From Ideonella sp. (lineage in GTDB: Bacteria > Pseudomonadota > Gammaproteobacteria > Burkholderiales > Burkholderiaceae_C), in the NCBI RefSeq assembly GCF_016702655.1, contig NZ_JADJDO010000043.1, forward strand, positions 1 through 14,047: 14,047 bases of DNA. Direction: 5' to 3'. The notes beneath the pieces are model-generated. The model searched no databases and was not told the origin of the DNA. It saw nothing but the letters and a program-made list of their open reading frames with translations. The position numbers and the translations under genes were made by a program. Of the stretch, positions 1-7,119 are shown in pieces (position 1 is the stretch's first letter; each line of letters begins with the position of its first letter).

Positions 1-14
1 CTGCGCATTTCAGC

Positions 15-56
15 GATCGCGGACACCCGTTTGCATGCTGATCGCGGACGCCGTTT
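15..56. repeat. IS21-type terminal direct repeats
   Basis: GATCGCGGAC occurs at 15-24 and again at 40-49, each followed by a CCGTTT-containing tail, giving a 25-bp period. The same motif appears inverted at 116-127 (GGTGTCCGCGAT pairs exactly with 16-27). IS21 elements carry several short repeats at each end that bind the transposase, and this cluster fits that pattern. The inverted copy could mark a second end or a neighbouring element. Confidence 0.55.
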
Positions 57-142
57 CACGCTGATGGCCCGGACGGTGTGCAACGCGTGCGAGTTCCTGG
101 GTTGATCGTATCTCAGGTGTCCGCGATGGCCGTGAAAGCATT

Positions 143-188
143 CCGAGTTGTCCCACGCCGACGCGCAGCGCGGGGGTGGACAACTCGG
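143..188. repeat. Inverted repeat with 19-nt loop
   Basis: CCGAGTTGTCCCAC at 143-156 pairs with GTGGACAACTCGG at 176-188, apart from one unpaired C. It lies past the 3' end of istB and could act as a transcription barrier or be part of an IS end. No U-tract follows in either direction. Confidence 0.5.
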
Positions 189-238
189 CGCCGAAGGCGA
201 CTGCTTGGTTGATGGTTCTGGCCGCAGGCCTGTCCACG

Positions 239-281
239 GCGGCGGTCGGTCGGCGCCTGCGACGAACCGGCCGACCGCCGC
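239..281. repeat. GC-rich 15-bp inverted repeat (terminator-like stem)
   Basis: The arms at 239-253 and 267-281 pair over 15 positions with a single G-T mismatch and a 13-nt loop. It lies just downstream of istB as read on the minus strand. The stem is strong but no T-run follows, so a rho-independent terminator is only a possibility. Confidence 0.5.
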
Positions 282-339
282 GGTGGGCAGCGTGTTTGCA
301 GCCCGACTCTGTGCGTGCTGATGTCTGCGCGAAGCGATC

Positions 340-1093
340 GTTCCGGGCTTCGTCCTGGTCCTGACCCCCGGGTTTGCGCAGCGATGCGCCCTTCAGCGCG
401 ATGCGATGCAGCTGTGCACGATGCGATCCCAGATCGCGTCGGCCACGGTTGGGTCATCCAGCCAGGCGTGCCAGGCCTTTACCGCCAGCTGGCTCGTGAT
501 CAGCGTGGCGCCTTCGCACCGACCCGGTCGTCCCAGGAGTTCGAGCAGGTCGTTGCGCTCGCCGGCTCCATCGGCGCGCCGGCGAAGTCGTCCAGCACCA
601 GCACGTCGATGCGCGCCAATGCGGCAAGCCGCCGGCTGAAGCTGCCGTCGCCGTGGGCCACGCGCAATTCCTGCAGCAGCCGCGTGGTCCGCGTGTACAG
701 CACCGTGAAGCCATTGCGCGCGGCCTCTGCGCCAGCGCGCCACGACAACTCACGTCTTGCCCGTTCCCGTGGCGCCGGTGATGAGGATCGTGCGCGCATG
801 GCGCACCCAGTCGCAGCCGGCCAGCGCCGTGATCAGGTGCCGGTCCAGGCGCGCGAGGCGCGCCAGTTGATATCCTCGATGGAGGCCGCGCTCACCTTGA
901 GCCTGGCGGCCTTGAGCAGCCGCGTCAATCGCTTGTCGTCGCGCCAGTCGATCTCGCGCTGCACCAGCAGCGCCAGACGCTCTTTCGAAGCGAAGCTCGG
1001 TCGCGGCGCTGCTGCTGGCGTGGTCGGCCAGCGCGGCCCCATGCCGTCCAGCCGCAGGCTCTTCAGTTGGGTCAGGGTCTGTTCGTTGAGCAC
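340..1093 (-). pseudogene. istB: IstB-like ATP-binding helper protein, frameshifted
   Basis: IstB is the AAA+ ATPase that assists the IstA transposase in target choice. The likely GTG start at 1093 follows an AAGGAGA ribosome site about 8 nt upstream and reads VLNEQTLTQLKSLRLDGM, a typical IstB opening. Further on are KERLALLVQREIDWRDD, a Walker A motif GATGTGKT (about 757-780), and the Walker B-like DVLVLDDFAG. The C-terminal part reads AWHAWLDDPTVADAIWDRIV, close to the family end. At least four frame changes occur, including one right after the Walker A Thr and one near 415. The 3' limit is approximate because the frame is lost there. Confidence 0.75.
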
Positions 1094-1112
1094 GGGTCGT
1101 TCTCCTTCGTCG

Positions 1113-2175
1113 TCAGTAGTAGTGGTGGGGCCGCGCAGGTTCTCGTGCAGTGGCAGGCTGGCCTGCGCGGGCTTGGGCGGCGCCGGTTGACGGTCCAAGC
1201 CGCTGCGCAGGATGGAGATCACGCTGCGCAGGTTCGGGCTGCGGATGGCCATCGCGCGGGTGCAGGCTCGCCTCAAGCGGGCCGGCGTGAACCTCGCGCG
1301 CCAGGCGCTGCATGCCCAGGCAAAGCCCGGTAGCCCTGCTCCGGGGTGCGGCCGGTGCTCCATCTGCCAACGCACCACGGCCGCGGGTGGCCACGCCGAT
1401 GCTGTCGCCCCAGGCGATGAGCTTGCCGGCGACCATTCGCGGTGCGCGCGGTGCGACGCCGGCATGTGCTCGGCCAGCGTCGTGTGCGCGCGCCCCTGAT
1501 GGCGCTGTAGGCGGCACGGCGACCCGGGCGCTGCTGGCCAGCACCCACCGTGGTGGCTCACCCGCAGTTCACCCGTGCCGACCACCGAGCGGCACGCTGT
1601 AGTAGTGACGTCGAGCTCGACGTGGTAGTCGATGTTGACGCGGGGCGCGCTTGGAAGCGGGCTTTGGCACGGGGCCGGCAGCGGGCGCAGCCTTCGCCCC
1701 GGTCCAGCGCCAGGAAGGGGAGTGCCGGCAGCCGGGCAGCTTTGAAGGTGCGTTGGTTCAGCTCGGCCAGCATCGCCGATGGCAGCATTGAGCTCGGCCA
1801 GGCTGAAGAAGGCCGGTTGCGCAGCCGCGCCAGGATCCAGCGCTCGACGACTTGGACGCCGACTTCCACCTTTGGGCTTGTCGCGTGGGCGACCGGGGCG
1901 GGCCGGAAGCACCGCCACGTCGTAATGCGACGAGAACTCCTGGACCAGCCGACCGGGGATGGGGTCGTAGCTGTCGGGCCGGGCGATCGGGCACGTGGCT
2001 GATCGGGCACGATCAGCCGGGCACGCCGCCGATGAACTCAGCGCGGATGAGGGCGACCCGCAGGCGGCGGCGTGGTGGGGGGCGGCGCAGCGAGGGGGGG
2101 GGCGCGGTGACGCGCCGCACCCCGCTACGAAGATCTGCGCGCGGCGGATCTCGCCGGTGGCGGCATTGATGATCG
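1113..2175 (-). pseudogene. istA: IstA transposase, 3' part only, frameshifted
   Basis: IstA is the DDE transposase of IS21 elements. Recognisable pieces, in order on the minus strand, are INAATGEIRRAQIFVA beside the IS66 boundary, FIGGVP, LVQEFSSHYDVAVLPARP, VEVGVQVVERWILARLR (the conserved K/N-x-VE-x-GV region before the catalytic Glu area), and SPNLRSVISILRSGLDR near the C-terminus. The stop is at 1113-1115, about 20 nt before istB, the normal arrangement. The N-terminal HTH and first catalytic Asp are lost at the IS66 junction. Frames change repeatedly, for example near 2010-2110 in a C-rich run and near 1860. Confidence 0.75.
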
Positions 2176-2192
2176 GTAAGCGTTCCGGCAAC
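2176..2192 (+). repeat. IS66 copy 1 left terminal inverted repeat
   Basis: Begins GTAAGCGTTC, matching the right end at 4658-4674 and the outer end of the second IS66 fragment at 5125-5141. GTAA is the usual outermost tetranucleotide of IS66 ends. Confidence 0.85.
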
Positions 2193-2256
2193 CCATCTTT
2201 CGTCGCGCCGCTGAAGCTGCGATCCTCGTGCCTGGGCAACCAACGAGACGGACGAG

Positions 2257-2604
2257 ATGAGCATGGATCGACTACAGGTGGAGCGTTGCCTGGAGCGGGT
2301 GGCGGCGTATCGGGCCTCCGGCCAGAAGGCCAAGGCATGGGCCGAGGCCAACGGTGTGCCGCTGGGCACGCTGGGCAGTTGGTGCGCCCATGCGCGACGC
2401 TGGCAGGTCCGCCTTGACGGCGTCAGCGCCGAGCCCTCGCTTGCGACCAGGCCGAGCGGCTTCGTTGCCGCCCGCGTGGCGCCGAGCGCCGCCTCGGCAT
2501 CGGTACGCATCGAGCTCAGCGCAGGCACGGCCCGGCTCGATCTGCACTGGCCGCTGGCCCACACGCGCGAACTCGCCGCGCTGCTGCGCGAGATCGGCCG
2601 ATGA
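2257..2604 (+). CDS. tnpA: IS66 accessory protein TnpA
   Basis: A 115-residue small protein encoded first in IS66 elements and needed with TnpB and TnpC for transposition. The N-terminal half (QKAKAWAEANGVPLGTLGSW) has the helix-turn-helix character of the IS66 Orf1 / COG2963-like group; the C-terminal part holds a short strand-rich segment. The ATG at 2257 sits after AGACGGACGAG. Its stop overlaps the tnpB start as ATGA at 2601-2604, implying translational coupling. A near-identical copy lies inverted at 4713-5060, differing at about a dozen residues. Confidence 0.88.
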   Translation: MSMDRLQVERCLERVAAYRASGQKAKAWAEANGVPLGTLGSWCAHARRWQVRLDGVSAEPSLATRPSGFVAARVAPSAASASVRIELSAGTARLDLHWPLAHTRELAALLREIGR

Positions 2605-2954
2605 TCCGCATCGACAGCGTCTGGCTGGCGCTCGGCGCGAGCGACCTGCGCGGGGGCATCGACCGGCTGCTGGCGATGGTGGTGCACGGCTTCGCCTCGG
2701 GCGCGCAAGCCCACCACGCCTATGTATTCGCCAATCGGCGCGCCGACCGGCTCAAGGTGCTGGTCTACGACGGGGCGGGCATGTGGCTGTGCACCCGGCG
2801 CCTGCAGGCTGGCAGCTTCGCCTGGCCGCGCGAGGGGCCTGATGCAGCCGCGGGCTCGATGAACCTCACGCGCGAGCAGTTTGACTGGCTCGTCGCGGGA
2901 CTGCCCTGGCAGCGCCTCGCAGCGCCGCAGCCCAAGGCGATCACGCAGGTCTGA
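2601..2954 (+). CDS. tnpB: IS66 accessory protein TnpB (IS66 Orf2)
   Basis: A 117-residue protein of the IS66 Orf2 family. The hallmarks are MIRIDSVWLALGASDLRGGID at the start, then HHAYVFANRRADRLKVLVYD and GMWLCTRRLQAGSFAWP in the middle, and the tail LTREQFDWLVAGLPWQ. Length and motifs match full-length members. It overlaps tnpA by 4 nt and is separated from tnpC by 90 bp containing two hairpins. TnpB is required for IS66 transposition but its biochemical role is not settled. Confidence 0.92.
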   Translation: MIRIDSVWLALGASDLRGGIDRLLAMVVHGFASGAQAHHAYVFANRRADRLKVLVYDGAGMWLCTRRLQAGSFAWPREGPDAAAGSMNLTREQFDWLVAGLPWQRLAAPQPKAITQV

Positions 2955-2956
2955 AG

Positions 2957-2975
2957 CGCCGGGTTCGACCCGGCG
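2957..2975. repeat. Hairpin directly after tnpB
   Basis: CGCCGGGT and ACCCGGCG form perfect 8-bp arms around TCG, 3 nt after the tnpB stop. It could reduce read-through from tnpB into tnpC; no convincing T-run follows. Confidence 0.5.
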
Positions 2976-3000
2976 GTTTGCGCATTTGTCCATCGGCGAA

Positions 3001-3035
3001 TATCCCGCTTCGCGCGCGCACGCGCGCGAGGGATA
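3001..3035 (+). promoter_or_regulatory. Hairpin covering the tnpC ribosome-binding region
   Basis: TATCCC (3001-3006) pairs with GGGATA (3030-3035), and inside them CGCGCGCG (3011-3018) faces CGCGCGCG (3021-3028). The only purine-rich ribosome site upstream of the tnpC ATG, GAGGGA at about 3028-3033, lies inside the right arm. Folded mRNA would hide it, which could keep transposase synthesis low. This is structural inference from the sequence. Confidence 0.45.
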
Positions 3036-3044
3036 CTTTCGGCC

Positions 3045-4616
3045 ATGCTCGAAGCCTCGGACGCACAGACACTGCAGACGCAGCCCGCAGCGGATTCGCT
3101 GCAGGCGATGCGCGCGCTCATCGAGCGCATGCAAGCCGAACTCAAGTTCAACCAGACCAAGATCGAGGCGCTGAACTTCGAGATCGCACGCCTGAAGCGC
3201 TGGCGCTTCGGCTCGGCCAGCGAGAGCCTGGACAGCGCGACGCAGGCGGTGCTGTTCGACGCCATCCTGGCCGACACCGCGCTCGAAGACCGCGCGGCCG
3301 AGCAAGAGATCAAGCCGCAGAGCGCCCCGGTGCCCAAGCGCCAGGCCGTGCGCCAGGCGCTGCCCGCGAGCCTGCCGCGCATCGAGCGTCACCACGAGAT
3401 CGATGCCGCCCACTGCACCTGCGGCCAGCCCCTCAAGCGCATCGGCGAGGAGCTCAGCGAGCAGCTCGACTGCGTGCCGGCCCAGTTCTTCGTGCTGCGC
3501 CACATCCGCGGCAAATACGCCTGCGCGGGCTGCCAGACGATCCAGGCCGCGCCGATGCCGGCGCAGATGATCGACAAGGGCATCCCTGCTCCCGGTCTTC
3601 TGGCCCAGGTGGTGGTGGCCAAGCACGACGACCATCTGCCGCTGTATCGGCAGAGCGAGATCTATGCGCGCTCGGGCGCACCCATCGCGCGCTCGAGCAT
3701 GGCGCAGTGGATCGGGATCTGCGGCGTGCGTCTGGCGCCGCTGGCCCAGGCGCTACGCGAGTTCATTCTCGGCCACGACGTGATCCACGCCGACGAGACG
3801 CCGGTGTCGCTGCTGGCGCCGGGGCGTGGCAAGACCAAACGGGCCTATGTGTGGGTGTACCGCACGACCAACTTCGTTGCGCGGCGAGCAGTGCTTTACG
3901 ACTTCTGCCTGGGCCGCGGCGGCGAGAACGCACGCCGGGTGCTGCAAGGCTTCGCCGGCACGCTCGTAAGCGACGACTTCTCGGGCTACCACGCACTGCA
4001 ATCCCAAGGCGTGACACCGGCGCTGTGCATGGCGCACGCCCGCAGGAAGCTGTTCGAGGCGCACCAGCACAACGGCAGCGAGATTGCCGCCAAGGCGGTG
4101 GTGCTGATCGCCAGGCTCTACGAGATCGAGCGCGAGGCGCGCGAACTCCAACCCGAGGCCAGGCGATTGTTGCGTCAGCAGCATGCCAAGCCGGTGGCCG
4201 AGGCCTTGCACGCATGGCTCACCGCGCAGCGCCAGAAGCTGGCCAAGGCCGACGTGACGGCCAAGGCGATCGACTACACGTTGAGCAACTGGCGAGGGCT
4301 CACGCGCTACCTCGACGACGGCCAGGTGCCGATCGACAACAACGCGGCGGAGAACGCCGTGCGTCCGCTCGCGCTCGGGCGCAAGAACTGGCTCTTCGTG
4401 GGATCGCAGCAGGCTGGCGAGCGCGCCGCGGTGGTCTTGAGCCTGATCGAGTCGGCCAAGCTCAACGGGCACGATCCGTGGGCCTACCTCAAGGACGTGT
4501 TCGAGCGGCTGCCGACGCTGAAGAACAGCGAGCTGGCGATGCTGCTGCCGCACAACTGGCGGCCGCCGGGCAAGACCGGCGCGGCGGCCTCAGCGCTGGT
4601 CGCCGTGGTCGCGTAG
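3045..4616 (+). CDS. tnpC: IS66 transposase TnpC
   Basis: A 523-residue DDE transposase, the normal IS66 TnpC length. An N-terminal helical segment (about residues 15-55, leucine-zipper-like, ending KRWRFGSASE) is followed by the zinc-binding region with CTCGQ and CAGCQ. The catalytic core comes next: HADETP (Asp near residue 248), LVSDDFSGYHA (Asp near 308) and IDNNAAENAVRPLALGRKNW (Glu near 435). The C-terminal IS66 tail contains HDPWAYLKDVFERLP. No frame interruption is seen, so this element could be active. The ATG at 3045 was chosen because the reading frame opens with the usual short TnpC leader. Confidence 0.93.
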   Translation: MLEASDAQTLQTQPAADSLQAMRALIERMQAELKFNQTKIEALNFEIARLKRWRFGSASESLDSATQAVLFDAILADTALEDRAAEQEIKPQSAPVPKRQAVRQALPASLPRIERHHEIDAAHCTCGQPLKRIGEELSEQLDCVPAQFFVLRHIRGKYACAGCQTIQAAPMPAQMIDKGIPAPGLLAQVVVAKHDDHLPLYRQSEIYARSGAPIARSSMAQWIGICGVRLAPLAQALREFILGHDVIHADETPVSLLAPGRGKTKRAYVWVYRTTNFVARRAVLYDFCLGRGGENARRVLQGFAGTLVSDDFSGYHALQSQGVTPALCMAHARRKLFEAHQHNGSEIAAKAVVLIARLYEIEREARELQPEARRLLRQQHAKPVAEALHAWLTAQRQKLAKADVTAKAIDYTLSNWRGLTRYLDDGQVPIDNNAAENAVRPLALGRKNWLFVGSQQAGERAAVVLSLIESAKLNGHDPWAYLKDVFERLPTLKNSELAMLLPHNWRPPGKTGAAASALVAVVA

Positions 4617-4657
4617 CGCCGACCGCAGCACACCGCGATCGACGCCGCAAGGGTGTC

Positions 4658-4674
4658 GTTTGCAGAACGCTTAC
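4658..4674 (-). repeat. IS66 copy 1 right terminal inverted repeat
   Basis: Read inward it begins GTAAGCGTTCTGCAAAC. It abuts the tnpB start of the second IS66 fragment after codon 14, so this end sits inside another IS66 element. Confidence 0.85.
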
Positions 4675-4716
4675 GCTGGCGCCAAGGGCCAGCCAGATGG
4701 TGTCGATGCGGATCAT
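4675..4716 (-). pseudogene. tnpB: tnpB fragment of IS66 copy 2 (first 14 codons)
   Basis: Reads MIRIDTIWLALGAS and then runs into the GTAAGCG end of IS66 copy 1. It overlaps the upstream tnpA by 4 nt (ATGA), as in the intact copy. It is a clean nested-insertion junction. Confidence 0.85.
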
Positions 4717-5060
4717 CGGCCGATCTCCCGCAGCAGCACGGCGAGCTCGCGCGCATGGGCCAGCGGCCAGTGCAGATCGAGCCGGGCAGCGCCCGCGCTC
4801 AACTCGATGCGTACCGATGCCGGTGCGGCACTCGGCGCCACGCGGGCGGCCACGAAGCCGCTCGGCCTGGTTGGCAGCGAGGCCTCGGCGTCGATGCCGT
4901 CAAGGCGTGCCTGCCAGCGCCGCGCATGCGCGCACCAACTGCCCAGCGTGCCCAGCGGCACGCCGTTGGCTTCGGCCCATGCCTTGGCCTTCTGGCCTGA
5001 GGCCCGATACGCCGCCACCCGCTCCAGGCAGCGCTCCATCTGCTGTCGATCCATGCTCAC
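4713..5060 (-). CDS. tnpA: IS66 accessory protein TnpA (copy 2)
   Basis: A complete 115-residue homologue of the tnpA at 2257-2604, with about a dozen substitutions (for example DRQQMERC against DRLQVERC). The start is GTG at 5060, where copy 1 has ATG. The reading frame is intact, but the element around it is not, so the protein has no partner TnpB or TnpC of its own here. It could still act in trans with copy 1. Confidence 0.85.
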   Translation of the reverse strand: MSMDRQQMERCLERVAAYRASGQKAKAWAEANGVPLGTLGSWCAHARRWQARLDGIDAEASLPTRPSGFVAARVAPSAAPASVRIELSAGAARLDLHWPLAHARELAVLLREIGR

Positions 5061-5141
5061 CTCGTCCGTCTCGTTGGTTGTCGAGACGCAAGGTTCGCAG
5101 CTTCAGCGGCGCTGCAAAAGATGGGTTGCCGGAACGCTTAC

Positions 5142-7113
5142 GTTGCAGCGTCTTGAAGCTGGCATGTTCAACCAGTCCGCGCCCGAGTACGAAGCGCCGG
5201 TCGGTATAGAGAACTTCAGCACCCTCGGGCTGCGTACTCAGAAAGTCGCTGTCCTGCAGGGGGTGGTTCTGATAGATGAACCCGTGGTCGGCCGTGACAA
5301 GCACGTTGCTGGCATTGGCGTTCGCCAGCTTCTTGATCACCCGAAGCAGCTCTTCCAGCGTCTCTTCCGCAGCACCAAACACACGCTCTTCGGTGTCCCG
5401 TGTATCACCGGTCTTGACGATGAGGTTGTGATACACGTAGACCACTTCGTGGTCGCGAGTCAGCGCGCGGGACTCTTCCTTGCCCATCGCCAACACGTCC
5501 TTGGCAAGCACGGCCGTTGAGGCTGGTACGGCCTGGGCCAAGATGCGTGCCCGGTTGGCGGTACCGGTCGCACTGATGCCGTCCACCAAGACTTCCCCTG
5601 TCCCGTCATCTGCCAACTGCAGAGACGCATGGGGTAGCAGCGCGGCCATGCCCAATTGCGTGTAGCTGGGCAAGGCAGCGAGAGCGGGTACCAGCTCGGC
5701 TTCAAACCGGTCCTCACGGCGAATCAGCGTTTGCAGCTCTTCGCCGATCTCATAGCGGAAGGCGTCTGAGATCAACACGCAGACCTTGCCCTTGCGGTCG
5801 AGGTAGGGCTGAACGAAGTGCGAGAAGAACTTCGACTGGCTCACCACAGGGTCGGCCGCCCAAGTCTGGCAAGAGTCCACCCACTGCTGCCACCGCACAT
5901 TCAAGCGTGACAGGTAGTTGTTGTTGTAGAGGTTCTCAACCTGCTGGTTGAGCGCCTGCAAGAGAGACGCCTGTCCTGACTCTCGCGCGTGAAACACAAA
6001 CTTGCGGTAGCGCTGATCCAGCTGGTACCAGGTCTGTGTGTACTTGTGGATGCCGTCGGCCAGCGAGTCCATCTCCAGCGACGCCAGCTCCAGCTGTTGC
6101 ATGAACTGGGCCCCGTGCTCGATCGCCAAGTACTCGTGTTGGTAGCGCTCGAACCAATGCCCCTGACGGCGCTGGCGCACCCACTGCTCCACCTCTTGAA
6201 CAGTGGCCGTGCGCGCCACCACGTCGCGGACCAGATCACTCAAGATCTTGCGATCGACCGCCTCGAACTCGTCGACCGTCATCAGCGCCCGGTAGTCAAG
6301 CGTCTGCAGCCGGTCCTCAATCTGAAGAAGCTCGGCGCACCGGGCCGAGAGCTTCTCAAAGGCGTCGGCGTGAGAGCGGCTGTCCTTCCAGCGCTTGATG
6401 AAGACCTTCACTTCGGCTGAGAGTTGCGGCTTGAAGCCGGCGTCTACCTCCGTCAGGAAGCAAGTCTTGAACAGCTCGATGACGAAGTCCTGCAGCCCAG
6501 GCTGATCGCTGGCGTAGCCGTAGGCACGCTTCATCTGTTCCCACAGGTGCGGCTGCAGCCCACTGCGTTCGATCAGCTTGATGCGAACGTCGGATCCGGC
6601 AGCCAGTTCAGCCAGCAGGGCTTCCAGCATCAAGTCCAGCCGGGCATCGCTGCCCACACAGACCGACAACATCTTGTGGCGCAGCACCTGTTGGCTGTCG
6701 CTTGGCTGCAGCAGCTCCTTGAGCTTTTGGCGCCGCTTGTCCGCTTCAAAGAACGCCAGGTGCGTCTCTAGCAGCGGGTAGGCGTCAGGGCCCAACTCCA
6801 GCTCAGCCAGCCAAAGGGCCACCTGGTCGGTGCGGAAGGTGTTGCCGCTGGCCAGTTGCACGTCCAGCAGCCAGTTTTCCAGGTGGGCGGGCTCAGGCCC
6901 GTGGCGGTAGAGCAGGAACTTCTGATCGGGCTGTTGCCGCAGCACCCGGTGCTTCAGGCCGAACTCGTTGTTCGCCAGTTCGACCTTCTCGACGCCAGGC
7001 ACCTCCAGCGCCGCAAAGTCCGCCCGGAACTCCTGGCGCGTGTCGTACCAGAAGACGATGCGCTGCTTCTCGAACAGGTTGCTCAGGGCCAGCTGGATCT
7101 TGGCGTTGTTCAT
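5142..7113 (-). pseudogene. pglZ: BREX protein PglZ, 3' end lost to IS66
   Basis: PglZ is the alkaline-phosphatase-superfamily member of BREX phage defence (PglZ domain, PF08665 type). About 657 codons remain, without frameshifts. The start reads KIQLALSNLFEKQRIVFWYD, a typical BREX-1 PglZ opening. The predicted metal-binding motifs are present: VCVLISDAFRYEIGEEL near residues 440-456 and VLVTADHGFIYQ near 602-613. The native frame ends at FKTLQ, where the IS66 end at 5141 begins. The frame then runs antisense through IS66 to a stop at 4900, adding about 80 foreign residues. Full-length family members are roughly 150-200 residues longer. The ATG at 7113 is 6 nt after the pglX stop, so the two were co-translated. 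Loss of function is likely but unproven, since the metal-site motifs survive. Confidence 0.88.
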
Positions 7114-7119
7114 CGGCGG

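Larger units (their letters stand above)
1..2175 (-). mobile_element. IS21-family element remnant (truncated, frameshifted)
   Basis: Transcribed leftwards, this holds the 3' part of istA followed by istB, the usual IS21 gene order. Near the left edge are repeated GATCGCGGAC motifs like the multiple terminal repeats of IS21 elements. The 5' end of istA is missing: coding homology stops exactly where the IS66 left end begins at 2176. Both genes are split over all three minus frames by small indels. Whether this is real decay or sequence error cannot be decided here. The outer boundary lies at or beyond the left edge of the window. Confidence 0.8.
2176..4674 (+). mobile_element. Complete IS66-family insertion sequence (copy 1)
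   Basis: About 2.5 kb bounded by inverted ends: GTAAGCGTTCCGGCAAC reading in at 2176 and GTAAGCGTTCTGCAAAC reading in from 4674 (14 of 17 positions match). It carries tnpA, tnpB and tnpC in that order, all open. IS66 elements normally make an 8-bp target duplication. Here the flanks differ (GATGATCG on the left, GCTGGCGC on the right), so the two sides do not come from one insertion event. The left flank is istA and the right flank is the tnpB of another IS66 element. Confidence 0.9.
4675..5141 (-). mobile_element. IS66-family fragment (copy 2), inverted
   Basis: This carries the left end of a second IS66 element in opposite orientation: outer end GTAAGCGTTCCGG reading in from 5141, a complete tnpA and only the first 14 codons of tnpB. 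It is then cut by the right end of copy 1. The outer end lies directly against pglZ coding sequence, so this copy inserted into pglZ. The rest of its tnpB and its tnpC are not found on the far side of copy 1. Confidence 0.88.

Noticed and set aside
833..2338. 501-codon minus-strand frame treated as one gene
   Set aside because: It joins pieces of istA and istB with off-frame stretches between them; it is a by-product of frameshifts, not a single protein.
2013..3635. 540-codon minus-strand open frame across the IS21/IS66 boundary
   Set aside because: Antisense to tnpA, tnpB and tnpC; only its last part overlaps real istA sequence, and it crosses an IS boundary.
2978..5209. Very long open frame (743 codons) on the plus strand over IS66
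   Set aside because: It is an alternative frame of tnpC in GC-rich DNA, with Arg/Ala/Gly-rich low-complexity translation and no family motif; tnpC at 3045-4616 has all the catalytic residues.
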